From Acetobacter sp. 46_36 (GTDB taxonomy: Bacteria > Pseudomonadota > Alphaproteobacteria > RF32 > CAG-239), in NCBI GenBank assembly GCA_001917135.1, contig MNTT01000016.1, positions 535,599 to 599,598 on the forward strand: a DNA stretch of 64,000 bases, read 5' to 3'. The number at the start of each line of letters is the position of its first letter. Within the stretch, counting starts at the first letter, position 1. Positions 45,092 through 53,059 of the stretch are shown here, one piece after another. Made by a program: the position numbers and the translations under genes. The notes under the pieces are model-generated. The model searched no databases and was not told the origin of the DNA. It saw only the letters and a program-made list of their open reading frames with translations.

Positions 45092-45124
45092 ACAGCCGCC
45101 GGATTATTCCGACGGCTGTTGTTG
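45092..45124 (+). terminator. Probable terminator of pheST
   Basis: ACAGCCG pairs with CGGCTGT, with a further CGG/CCG inside. The following TTGTTGT is a poor T-run, so efficiency is uncertain. Confidence 0.55.
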
Positions 45125-45290
45125 TAATCTGAAGAATTACTGTCTGGGTCGCCGGGCTGTTTTTGGGAGATTTTGTCTTTGAATGAAATTTCTTATATTG
45201 TCCCTTGCGACTGTTTTATTTTGCTTTTTGGGCAAATAGATATTATCGGGCAGTTGTTCTTCAGAAAACACAGTATTTTTGAAAACAAAC

Positions 45291-45316
45291 ATAATCCCCG
45301 CTTTCGCAGGGGATTA
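45291..45316 (-). terminator. Probable terminator of the META lipoprotein gene
   Basis: TAATCCCC pairs with GGGGATTA around a GCGAAAGC-type loop; a moderate T-rich tract follows on the minus strand. No gene is seen between 45066 and here. Confidence 0.6.
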
Positions 45317-45336
45317 CATTTTTGTGCCCGGAAAAG

Positions 45337-45705
45337 TTACTGCTGCAGATACTTCAGCGTTACGCCGTCGCCTTTCAGCTCAAGTTCTTTCCCTTTCAAA
45401 TTATAGGTTCTGACCTTGTCCAGATTTTGAAAATAAGCATGTTCCTTTTTCATCTCGTCTTCAGGGCCGGCCATCATTGTAGATGCGACAGGACCAAATT
45501 TAATGTTATCCTTTTCTGCCTTGTAAGTACCGAAATAATTATTCAAGGCTTTTCCGTAAAAATGATCTTCCTTAGCATCAAAAGACAATGTGATATTTTT
45601 ATCCGTTGCCAGTGTGAAGTTTTTCCCTTTCAATGATGCGGGGTCAGCCTCCGAACAGGCATTCAGCATAAACACAGCAGCCAGCGCCAGCAGTATTTTT
45701 TTCAT
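45337..45705 (-). CDS. META-domain (HslJ-like) lipoprotein
   Basis: 122 residues. The signal ends AAVFMLNACSE with lipidated Cys17. The mature part follows the META pattern: LKGKNFTL, ITLSFDA, GKALNNYFGTYKAEKDNIKFGPVASTMMAGP, EHAYFQNLDKVRTYNLKGKELEL. The motif NNYFGTY...STMMAGP is characteristic. HslJ-type proteins are linked to outer-membrane stress and novobiocin tolerance in E. coli. Single gene with its own upstream region and an AAGGAGAG site. Confidence 0.85.
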   Translation of the reverse strand: MKKILLALAAVFMLNACSEADPASLKGKNFTLATDKNITLSFDAKEDHFYGKALNNYFGTYKAEKDNIKFGPVASTMMAGPEDEMKKEHAYFQNLDKVRTYNLKGKELELKGDGVTLKYLQQ

Positions 45706-45829
45706 ATTTCTCTCCTTAATAAAATCATGACACGACTACTATATATGACAAACAAATCCGGTTATCAACAAAATTCTCGGCATATATTAATTTCTGCCAA
45801 AGGAAAACGCATTTTATTGAAATTATTTA

Positions 45830-45877
45830 TTGACTTTTTAATATGTATTAATTATTATATATATTGTATATGATACA
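45830..45877 (+). promoter_or_regulatory. Promoter with overlapping palindrome before the CxxC membrane protein operon
   Basis: TTGACT (45830-45835), 17 nt, TATTAT (45853-45858), then the inverted repeat TGTAT-ATG-ATACA (45865-45877) at the expected transcription start. A repressor there would block transcription; the double-ArsR gene two genes past the operon end is one candidate. Confidence 0.5.
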
Positions 45878-45896
45878 TATTTTGGAGTCTATTTAT

Positions 45897-46400
45897 ATGA
45901 AAGCATTTTTTACCTTATTATTGTTTTTAACGGGAACAGCGGCAGAAGCTTTGGCTAATCCGGCCTGCATCGTTTGTACCGTTGCAATCGGCGCTTCGCT
46001 GGAAATTTCCCGCAAGCTCGGTATCAGCGACGACATTGTCGGTTTATGGACAGGCGCGCTGTTTTCTCTGCTCGGATATTGGACTATCCTCTGGTTTGAA
46101 AAAAAAGGGTGGTACTTTGCAGGGCGCAATGCAATTCTTATGCTTGCCTGTATTGCATCTTCCGGCTTTGTTTATTTAGGGCTGCTGCCATACACCCCGA
46201 AAATTATCGGCTTTTTATATATTGATACATTTCTTTTATCAGCATTAATCGGAGCATTTCTGTATATTGCATCGCAAAAACTGTATCAATATATGAAAAA
46301 CAAAAACGGCGGACATGCACATTTTCCGTTTGAAAAAGCGGTATTTCCGGTTGTTTTGCTGTTCGCGGCCAGCGTTATTTTAACATATTATCCATTATAA
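45897..46400 (+). CDS. Membrane protein with N-terminal CxxC
   Basis: 167 residues. A signal-like segment ends ALANP, followed at once by ACIVCTVAIGASLEISRKLGISDDIVGLWTGALFSLLGYW, so the Cys pair lies at the membrane surface. About four further hydrophobic helices follow. The motif CxVCTVAxGAxLxxSRxLGxxD appears conserved, though no named family is known to me. ATG 45897 has a GGAG site. With the glutaredoxin-like gene downstream, a periplasmic thiol-redox role is plausible. Confidence 0.7.
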   Translation: MKAFFTLLLFLTGTAAEALANPACIVCTVAIGASLEISRKLGISDDIVGLWTGALFSLLGYWTILWFEKKGWYFAGRNAILMLACIASSGFVYLGLLPYTPKIIGFLYIDTFLLSALIGAFLYIASQKLYQYMKNKNGGHAHFPFEKAVFPVVLLFAASVILTYYPL

Positions 46401-46416
46401 TTTATCAAGGAGACAA

Positions 46417-47043
46417 ATGATGAAAAAAGCAGAAAACGTCAAAGAATTCGTGGAACGGATTGACGCGACGAAGAAAGTTAATCCGAAAGACCTGTCATCG
46501 GATCAGGATTTGACAATTGCGATTATGAACCTGATTTCAATTGAAGAACATCTAGTCTTTTCCGGCGCAAAAACCGGCAAAACATCTTTTTACGACTTAA
46601 TCGAAGACGTGCGCGAAACCCGTAAAAAACTGATGATGAAGATTATTCCGTCGTACGAGGGAGAAGTCTGGTGCATCTCCAAGCACCTGCTGGCCTCGTC
46701 CATGCGGCTGATGGAAGTCGGCACCAAGCAACAGAGCCTCGGCAACAAAGAGCAGGCCTACGACCTGTTTAACAAGGCGTATGACCTGTATTGCCTGTTC
46801 TGGGGATTGAATATGAATATGCTGAGCGTGGATGACGTCAAATGGGTGAAAGACAGCGCGGAAGACGTCAAAAGAATCAGTGAGAAAGTTGCAGCGGCAG
46901 TACCTGCGGAAACCGGAACGGAAACTGTCCGCGAAACAGCGGAAGCCATAGAAACCGGAGAAACGGGCAAGGGCGAACCGCAGACTGCGTTTGTCAAGAT
47001 GAAAGCCTTTGTCCGCAAGGCTGTCGACTGCTGCATCGAATAA
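46417..47043 (+). CDS. Uncharacterised helical protein in the redox operon
   Basis: 208 residues, no signal or membrane segment. Residues 1-150 are predicted all-helical with conserved-looking patches (LISIEEHLVF, IIPSYEGEVWCISKHLLASSMRLMEVG, DLFNKAYDLYCLFWGLNM), resembling a small helical bundle. An acidic/Thr-rich linker and a basic tail with DCCIE follow. An AAGGAG site precedes the doubled ATG at 46417. It lies 16 nt after the CxxC membrane gene and 18 nt before the glutaredoxin-like gene. Confidence 0.7.
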   Translation: MMKKAENVKEFVERIDATKKVNPKDLSSDQDLTIAIMNLISIEEHLVFSGAKTGKTSFYDLIEDVRETRKKLMMKIIPSYEGEVWCISKHLLASSMRLMEVGTKQQSLGNKEQAYDLFNKAYDLYCLFWGLNMNMLSVDDVKWVKDSAEDVKRISEKVAAAVPAETGTETVRETAEAIETGETGKGEPQTAFVKMKAFVRKAVDCCIE

Positions 47044-47061
47044 ACAAGAAAGGAGAATATA

Positions 47062-47418
47062 ATGCGTTATATTTCTTATTTGTTCATTATTCTTGCCGGA
47101 TTATGGGGCGGAATTTTCCCTGCCCGGGCTGACGACGCCTTAGAGAGCGAAAAGATTTATTTTTTCACTTATGACGGATGCCCATATTGCAGACAGGCTG
47201 ACAAATACATAACCAAGAACCATCCGGCGCTGGCTATGGAAAAAATTGACATATACAAACCGGGCGGCATGTACTTATTTAAGAAATGCGCTGAAAAGTT
47301 TAAACTCGGCAGAAACATCGGAACACCGCTGTTTTGTATGGGAGATGACTATATTATGGGCTGGTCGGATGAAAATCAAAAACGGTTTGACGAATTAAGC
47401 ACCAATTTTCAGAAATAA
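47062..47418 (+). CDS. Exported glutaredoxin-like protein
   Basis: 118 residues. A signal peptide ends GIFPARADD. The mature part has FFTYDGCPYCRQADKYITKNHP, a glutaredoxin-type CPYC active site, then MEKIDIYKPGG, and a cis-Pro segment NIGTPLFCMGDDYIMGWSDE. It would work in the periplasm on disulfides or mixed thiols. An AAGGAG site precedes the ATG. Third gene of the unit starting at 45897, followed by a terminator. Confidence 0.8.
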   Translation: MRYISYLFIILAGLWGGIFPARADDALESEKIYFFTYDGCPYCRQADKYITKNHPALAMEKIDIYKPGGMYLFKKCAEKFKLGRNIGTPLFCMGDDYIMGWSDENQKRFDELSTNFQK

Positions 47419-47441
47419 TTTTTTCAGCAGTTTCCATCCTT

Positions 47442-47472
47442 ATCCCCCGGCTACATAACCGGGGGATTTTTA
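47442..47472 (+). terminator. Terminator of the 45897-47418 operon
   Basis: ATCCCCCGG pairs with CCGGGGGAT, followed by TTTTTATT. Confidence 0.92.
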
Positions 47473-47539
47473 TTGCAAAGAGGGATTTTTTCTGCTATAT
47501 AGACAGGCAGAGATTTTACAGACAGGAATTGTGTGGATT

Positions 47540-48184
47540 ATGCAAAAACCGCTGCCAACCGAAATTATGAAAAAGGCCGTTAAAGGCATCAGCTATATTT
47601 CTCATCCGTTGCGGCTGCGCATCTTGGAATACCTTGACGTCAACGGGCAGTCTTCCGTTTCCGCCATTACTAAAGCGCTTGGCGCAGAACAGGCAATTGT
47701 TTCGCAAAGTTTGAAAAAAATGCGCGAGAACAGCCTGGTTAAAACGACAAGACGCGGCATATTTATTTATTACGACATTTGTGAAGAATATCCGGCAAGC
47801 ATTTTTGTCTGCCTGCGCAAATTATATGCATATATGACGGACTGTTTCTTTTTTCTGCAGGACGGCGTCAAAGCGGTACTCCCGGCCGATTATACAATGA
47901 TGACGGCAAACAGGATGAAACTGTTTGCCCACTATGACAAAATGCGCATTTTGGAATGGCTGACACTGAACGGCAGGCAAAACGTTACCGAAATCGTTAA
48001 CGGAACCGGGCTGGAACAGCTCAAAGTTTCACAGTTTTTGAAAAAGCTGCGCGATGATGGCTTTGTTACCGCCGACAAGCTTGGTCGCTTTGTTTTTTAC
48101 AACATTACCGACGGCGTACATAAAACATGTATTCAATGCATCCACAAACGGTATGACAGCTTAACCGACAAAAGCTGCTTCTGA
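47540..48184 (+). CDS. Tandem ArsR-type winged-helix regulator
   Basis: 214 residues made of two consecutive ArsR-like domains. The first has ISHPLRLRILEYLDVNGQSSVSAITKALGAEQAIVSQSLKKMRENSLVKTTRRG. The second has FAHYDKMRILEWLTLNGRQNVTEIVNGTGLEQLKVSQFLKKLRDDGFVTADKLG. Each ends with a beta-wing. Normal ArsR proteins have one domain and dimerise, so this may be a covalent dimer. Cys residues in the linker and C-terminal CIQC could bind metal. An in-frame GTG at 47531 is an alternative start. It lies just after the redox operon. Confidence 0.8.
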   Translation: MQKPLPTEIMKKAVKGISYISHPLRLRILEYLDVNGQSSVSAITKALGAEQAIVSQSLKKMRENSLVKTTRRGIFIYYDICEEYPASIFVCLRKLYAYMTDCFFFLQDGVKAVLPADYTMMTANRMKLFAHYDKMRILEWLTLNGRQNVTEIVNGTGLEQLKVSQFLKKLRDDGFVTADKLGRFVFYNITDGVHKTCIQCIHKRYDSLTDKSCF

Positions 48185-48186
48185 CT

Positions 48187-49113
48187 TTAATTTTCGGGAG
48201 TTTTCCCGCTTATTTTCCCGTTTATTTCTGTTTTGTAAATCAAGAAAGCGATGCGGGCTATTATCTCTGCATTTTCTTTGTCGGATAAACGGGAATCGGC
48301 AACCATAACTGCCAGGTACCAGACATTATTGCCGCTTTTTATAATAGCGACGTCATTATCGGCAATTTTTTTACCATCAGTCAGACGGGATGATGATCCT
48401 GTTTTGTGAGCTACGGATACGAATGACGGCAGATATTTTTTTATTTTGTCGGTTCCGGTAGAGGTCTTTTCCATTATCGCCAGCAACTCCTTATGCAGTT
48501 CCGGCGCAAAAAGTTTCCCGCCGTCAATCAGCTGCAACAAGCGGATAATTTCGGACAACGGCGCTTTATTGGCATATTGCAACCGTACATTTCGATTCAT
48601 TTCCGTTTCGGTTACGAGAATTTCCGTCTGGCGGAGGCCTATTTTACGGCTATAGGCAGCAACTTTTTTCACACCGCCAAGCCACCTTATTAAAATATCG
48701 CAGGCATTATTGTCGCTTTCAGCCACCATATAGCGCAAAAGTTCACGAAGCGGCAACGACAAATCGCGTACACCGTATTTTTCACGAAGAGGGCTGTATA
48801 AATCTGGCTTAATTTCGGCAGAGAGAATCTGAATCCGAGAATCCAGCGCAATATTTTCCCTATCTGCCCTATCTAAAACGGCTACGGCGACATGCAATTT
48901 GAAGACGCTTAACAGCGGATACTGACGGCTGCCGTTTTGCCGGTATTTCCCTGATGAAGCATAGGCCACGCCGACATCAGCTCCGGCGCCATCGGCAATT
49001 TTTTCCACAGCTGCCGGGATATTTCCGGATTGTTTTTCGACAATATCCGGTACCGCTGCCGTTAACAACGGAACACAAAATATCAATAAAAATATTATAC
49101 TGCGGATTTTCAT
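48187..49113 (-). CDS. Class A beta-lactamase (A2-like)
   Basis: 308 residues with a signal peptide (MKIRSIIFLLIFCVPLLTAA). All serine beta-lactamase motifs are seen: SVFK (Ser69, Lys72 by position here), SDN at 133-135, an omega-loop ETEMN with the general-base Glu at 169, and KTGSS at 237-241. The sequence style recalls the CfxA/CepA group of Bacteroidetes. It would hydrolyse penicillins or cephalosporins in the periplasm; the spectrum cannot be told. A start at 49131 is also in frame. No mobile element flanks it. Confidence 0.88.
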   Translation of the reverse strand: MKIRSIIFLLIFCVPLLTAAVPDIVEKQSGNIPAAVEKIADGAGADVGVAYASSGKYRQNGSRQYPLLSVFKLHVAVAVLDRADRENIALDSRIQILSAEIKPDLYSPLREKYGVRDLSLPLRELLRYMVAESDNNACDILIRWLGGVKKVAAYSRKIGLRQTEILVTETEMNRNVRLQYANKAPLSEIIRLLQLIDGGKLFAPELHKELLAIMEKTSTGTDKIKKYLPSFVSVAHKTGSSSRLTDGKKIADNDVAIIKSGNNVWYLAVMVADSRLSDKENAEIIARIAFLIYKTEINGKISGKTPEN

Positions 49114-49197
49114 TTCTTGTCCCTGCTCCATATTCCTGTAAAAGCAAAACTTCTTATAAAAGAAAAACCGTTTTCCTTATCAGAAAATGGTTTTTAA

Positions 49198-49272
49198 TGG
49201 CTCCGACTGCTGGGCTCGAACCAGCGACCAATCGGTTAACAGCCGATTGCTCTACCACTGAGCTAAGTCGGA
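49198..49272 (-). tRNA. tRNA-Asn (anticodon GTT)
   Basis: Minus-strand cloverleaf. TCCGACT pairs with AGTCGGA, the D arm is GCTCAGTGGTAGAGC, the anticodon loop is CTGTTAA between ATCGG and CCGAT, and the T arm carries GTTCGAGC. G and an encoded CCA follow. Confidence 0.95.
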
Positions 49273-49283
49273 ATAATACTTAC

Positions 49284-49358
49284 TGGAGGCCGGTACCGGA
49301 ATTGAACCGATGTACAAGGATTTGCAGTCCTCTGCATGAGCCACTCTGCCAACCGGCC
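49284..49358 (-). tRNA. tRNA-Cys (anticodon GCA)
   Basis: Minus-strand cloverleaf. GGCCGGT pairs with ACCGGCC, the anticodon loop is CTGCAAA between AGGA and TCCT, the T arm carries GGTTCAATTCC, and T plus encoded CCA follow. It is 11 nt from tRNA-Asn on the same strand, so both are likely one transcript. Confidence 0.95.
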
Positions 49359-49535
49359 AACTCAAAGTACCAACGTCAACGTGGTGATTTGTATATATAC
49401 ATAAAAAATTTTGAACGTCAACATATTTTTTTTTAAAATGTGAAAAATTTTTTATCTTGTGCATATCTGACATTTTCCTTATATTTAATACAAAGTTTTG
49501 CTAATAGTGCTGAGAAACAGAAAGGGAGGCGCATT

Positions 49536-49964
49536 ATGAAAATCGCAACGGCTTCAGACCATGCCGGGCTGGAAATGAAAAATATCATCAACGACTTTAT
49601 TGCCGAAAAAGGATATGAGGTTTTGGATTTGGGAACTTATGACTGCTCGTCTGTCGACTATCCGGCCTATGCAGACAAAATGGCTGCCAATATCCTGGCT
49701 CAAAAAGCCGATTTAGGCATTTTGGTCTGTGGTACGGGAATCGGCATTTCCATCCGGGCCAACAGGCACAAAGGCATCAGAGCGGCTTTACTTTATTCTG
49801 ACGAGGTTGCCGAGATGGCAAAGAAACATAATAACGCCAACGTCATTGTCTTTGGCGGCAGGACGATGACCCCGGAAGATGTCCGTAAACGGATTGAGAT
49901 TTTTTTGAATACGGAATTTGAAGGCGGACGTCATCAGAAAAGGCTTGATATGTTAGACTTATAA
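49536..49964 (+). CDS. rpiB: Ribose 5-phosphate isomerase B
   Basis: 142 residues. ASDHAGLEMKN near the start, SVDYPAYADKMA, the active-site GILVCGTGIGISIRANRHKGIRAAL, and AKKHNNANVIVFGGRTM match RpiB. It interconverts ribose 5-phosphate and ribulose 5-phosphate. ATG 49536 follows GGGAGG; upstream in-frame codons are not conserved. glyA follows after 104 nt, a pairing common in alphaproteobacteria. Confidence 0.94.
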   Translation: MKIATASDHAGLEMKNIINDFIAEKGYEVLDLGTYDCSSVDYPAYADKMAANILAQKADLGILVCGTGIGISIRANRHKGIRAALLYSDEVAEMAKKHNNANVIVFGGRTMTPEDVRKRIEIFLNTEFEGGRHQKRLDMLDL

Positions 49965-50068
49965 CGGCAGGACTGCCGATGTATGCATCCGAGGCATAAT
50001 TGTGCATATCGCTTAGCGGAATGATGCGACAATGAAGCGCATAAACTGTGATTTATTACGGAGACAGA

Positions 50069-51325
50069 ATGTACAAAGAAACTTTGAAAAATTTTGACAG
50101 CGAAATTTTTAACGCTATCAATAAAGAACTGAAACGCCAACAGGACAATGTTGAACTAATCGCGTCGGAAAATATCGTATCCAAGGCAGTTCTTGAAGCG
50201 CAGGGTTCCGTCCTGACCAATAAATATGCAGAAGGGTACCCGGGGCGGCGTTATTACGGCGGCTGCGAATATGTTGATGAAATTGAACAGCTTGCCATTG
50301 ACCGGTTAAAGCAGTTGTTCGGCGCACAGTATGCCAATGTCCAGCCCCATTCGGGTTCACAGGCAAATATGGCTGTTTTCGGCGCTCTGCTTAAACCCGG
50401 CGACACGGTGTTGGGCATGAGCCTTGATGCCGGCGGACATCTTACTCACGGCGCTAAAGTTTCTTTTTCGGGAAAATGGTTTAATGCCATACAATACGGT
50501 GTTGAACGAGAATCCGGATTAATTGATTACGAGCAGGTCAAAAGCCTGGCCGTCCACCACAAACCGAAGCTTATCATTGCCGGATGTTCTTCATATCCGC
50601 GGCAGATTGACTTTGTCAAATTCAGAGCCATTGCCCATGAATGCGGAGCAATGCTGATGGTTGACATGGCGCATTTTGCCGGACTGGCGGCAAGCGGGCT
50701 CTATCCCAATCCGCTGACTTATGCCGATGTCGTTACCACAACGACTCACAAGACGCTGCGAGGTCCCCGCGGCGGCGCCATTCTGACCAACAATACCGAT
50801 ATTGCAAAAAGAATCAATTCTGCAATTTTTCCAGGTATGCAGGGCGGCCCTTTGGAACATATTATTGCAGCAAAAGCCGTTTGCTTTAAAGAGGCAATGA
50901 GCGAAGACTTTAAGCTTTACTCTGCACAGGTTATAAAAAATGCAAAAGTTTTGGGTGATACCCTGCTTAAGCGCGGGTTAAAACTGGTTACGGGAGGAAC
51001 AGACACGCATTTGCTTTTGGCCGACCTGACGCCTAAAGGAATTAACGGCAAAGAATTAACCGAAGCGCTGGAACGTGTTAACATTACGGCCAACAAAAAT
51101 GCCATTCCGTTTGACCCGCTGCCGCCAACGGTTACGTCCGGCATCAGGCTCGGCACGCCGGCCGGAACGACGCGGGGATTTAAGGAAGCGGAATTTGAAC
51201 TTATCGGCAATGCAATCGCCGATATTGTCGATGCCCTGCATACGGACAAAGAAACGGAAATTATGTCCGGCGTTAAAAAACGTATTGCGGCTTTGACTGC
51301 AGCTTTTCCTATTTATGAGGCATAG
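50069..51325 (+). CDS. glyA: Serine hydroxymethyltransferase
   Basis: 418 residues. QQDNVELIASENIVSKAVLEAQGSVLTNKYAEGYPGRRYYGGCE opens the fold, and TTTTHKTLRGPRGG contains the PLP lysine (residue 228). GGTDTHLLLADL and VTSGIRLGTPAGTTRGF follow. It makes glycine and 5,10-methylene-THF from serine. ATG 50069 follows a GGAG site and is preferred to the in-frame start 21 nt upstream. Confidence 0.96.
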   Translation: MYKETLKNFDSEIFNAINKELKRQQDNVELIASENIVSKAVLEAQGSVLTNKYAEGYPGRRYYGGCEYVDEIEQLAIDRLKQLFGAQYANVQPHSGSQANMAVFGALLKPGDTVLGMSLDAGGHLTHGAKVSFSGKWFNAIQYGVERESGLIDYEQVKSLAVHHKPKLIIAGCSSYPRQIDFVKFRAIAHECGAMLMVDMAHFAGLAASGLYPNPLTYADVVTTTTHKTLRGPRGGAILTNNTDIAKRINSAIFPGMQGGPLEHIIAAKAVCFKEAMSEDFKLYSAQVIKNAKVLGDTLLKRGLKLVTGGTDTHLLLADLTPKGINGKELTEALERVNITANKNAIPFDPLPPTVTSGIRLGTPAGTTRGFKEAEFELIGNAIADIVDALHTDKETEIMSGVKKRIAALTAAFPIYEA

Positions 51326-51407
51326 TCCGACACCGCTAACCATGTCTATATTATCAAATGCCGAGGTTGCAAACGCAGAAATTGCAAACGTCGGGAGTTG
51401 TTTCTGA

Positions 51408-52208
51408 TTACGGGAAAAATTTCAGGCGTTTTGCAGCCATGGCGCGAAGCCGCTTTTTATCTTCTTTGCCAACTCGGTACGAATCGCATATTTTGCTTAT
51501 ACTTTTACGGAAAACGAATTTATCCGGTACTGCTGTTTGTAAAAAATCTTCAACTTCATGAGGAAATTTTACATAAGCTACGGAAAGAAACCATGCTGCC
51601 GCCATTTTATCATAAAACCCGACAAATACCTGCGAAGAAACAGCGGACAGCAGCTCCGGCAAATATTCGGGGGTGAGGAAATACATCAGCGCCAAAACAT
51701 AAAAGAAGCGTATCTCATATTCTCGTGCACTATGCAGATATGTTTTGAACTCCTGATAAAACGGAGCGGGATTTTTACCGACTTCCTTTAGGTCCCCGCA
51801 GAAAATATCGCATACAGCCCAATTATTTATGCAGGGAACAAAATTTTTAATCATAGCGATTTTGTCGGGTTCGGGGATTTTTATCCCGGCTGTTAAGAGG
51901 GCGTAAAACATAAACTCTTCATGATAAAACAGACTCGAACGGGAAAGCGCCAGATATTCTCCGGCTTTTCCCTCCTTGATCCATGATTTGGCCAATTGAC
52001 GCAAGCGCGGAATACGGACGCCGAGCAGCGGCGTTTCCGGAGGCAGAAGTTTCCCTGAAAAGATACGATACGGCTCGTCCGCTTCCTGCCGCAGCAGCTG
52101 CAGAGCTTCAACACGCAGCAACTGCTCTTGTTCTGTCCGGCCGGAGGCGGAAGAATGAGGCGAGTGAGGATTAGACATGTGAGAGCGGGATGAGTTTTCA
52201 GTAAGCAT
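51408..52208 (-). CDS. DNA alkylation repair protein (AlkD-like HEAT repeats)
   Basis: About 266 residues, helical throughout. LLGVRIPRLRQLAKSWIK, YHEEFMFYALLTAG, FVPCINNWAVCDIFCGDLK and VGFYDKMAAAWFLSVAYVKFP match the AlkD/DNA_alkylation family (PF08713), which excises N3- and N7-alkyl purines. The Trp and Asp of NNWAVCD correspond to the DNA-binding cleft. The first ~30 residues are Ser-rich and unconserved. ATG 52208 overlaps the nagB stop, so it is translated from the nagB mRNA. Confidence 0.85.
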   Translation of the reverse strand: MLTENSSRSHMSNPHSPHSSASGRTEQEQLLRVEALQLLRQEADEPYRIFSGKLLPPETPLLGVRIPRLRQLAKSWIKEGKAGEYLALSRSSLFYHEEFMFYALLTAGIKIPEPDKIAMIKNFVPCINNWAVCDIFCGDLKEVGKNPAPFYQEFKTYLHSAREYEIRFFYVLALMYFLTPEYLPELLSAVSSQVFVGFYDKMAAAWFLSVAYVKFPHEVEDFLQTAVPDKFVFRKSISKICDSYRVGKEDKKRLRAMAAKRLKFFP

Positions 52209-52989
52209 TGCGTTCAATATCTTTTAGATAAGAAACTGTTTCCTGCTCCAGCTTGGAGGCAGCATCCTCATCGCAGACATAAATCCCATGGCGGTGCATC
52301 TGCAGAGCGCTGACAGCCCAGCGGTGATTGACGCTGCCTTCTATCGCCGCTCTGGTCGCTTCGGCTTTGGCGGCACCGGTCGCCAGCAGCATAACTTCAC
52401 GGGCATCCATAATCGTACCTGTTCCAACCGTCAAAACCGTATGCGGCACCTTGCTGATATCTCCCCCAAACAATTTGGCTTTAATTTTCATCGTTTCGGT
52501 TGTCAGGGTTTTGACGCGCGTATGGGAATCAAGAGAAGAAAACGGTTCATTAAAAGCAATATGGCCATCGGCACCAACCCCGCCGACAAACAAGTCTATG
52601 CCGCCTTTCTGACGGATTGCCAGTTCAAAATTGGAGCACTCTTTTTCATAGTTTTTGGTTCTGCCGTCAAGAATATAAATATTGGCGGCTTTGGTATCTA
52701 CGTGCTTCAGAAGATATTCGTCCATATAGCTCTGACAACTCTGAGGCGCATTTTTCTCAAGTCCGATAAATTCATTCATGCAAAAAATAACCACATTGGC
52801 AAATGACAATTTTCCGGCACGGTTTAATTCTACCAGCTTTTTATACATTCCCTTTGGAGTGTCCCCCATCGGCAACCCTAAAACAAAAGGTTTGACCGGC
52901 GTAGGACGGGCACGGTTTATCCTGTATGCAATGTAGGTTGCCGCCCAATCGGTTACTTGTTCATAATCCGGTTTTATAATTACCCGCAT
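52198..52989 (-). CDS. nagB: Glucosamine-6-phosphate deaminase-like protein with altered catalytic Asp
   Basis: 263 residues. LGLPMGDTPKGMYKKL is the phosphate loop, GGVGADGHIAFNEPFSSLDSHTRVKTL holds the Asp, His and Glu of the active site, and GTGTIMDAREVMLLATGAAKA follows, as in NagB. In the family motif NMDEYVGL the Asp is the general base; here the sequence is CMNEFIGL, with Asn in its place. Activity may be reduced or changed. NagB makes fructose 6-phosphate and ammonia. ATG 52989 follows AAGGAGA. Overlaps the AlkD-like gene. Confidence 0.85.
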   Translation of the reverse strand: MRVIIKPDYEQVTDWAATYIAYRINRARPTPVKPFVLGLPMGDTPKGMYKKLVELNRAGKLSFANVVIFCMNEFIGLEKNAPQSCQSYMDEYLLKHVDTKAANIYILDGRTKNYEKECSNFELAIRQKGGIDLFVGGVGADGHIAFNEPFSSLDSHTRVKTLTTETMKIKAKLFGGDISKVPHTVLTVGTGTIMDAREVMLLATGAAKAEATRAAIEGSVNHRWAVSALQMHRHGIYVCDEDAASKLEQETVSYLKDIERNAY

Positions 52990-53059
52990 GGTTCGTCTCC
53001 TTTTTGCAGAGGTTAGTTCTTTATGCTGATAATATACAAAACGATTAGTAAACTTTTTG

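Noticed and set aside
45173..45406. 77-codon plus-strand frame between pheT and the META lipoprotein
   Set aside because: It overlaps a terminator hairpin and the 3' end of the lipoprotein gene; no start signals.
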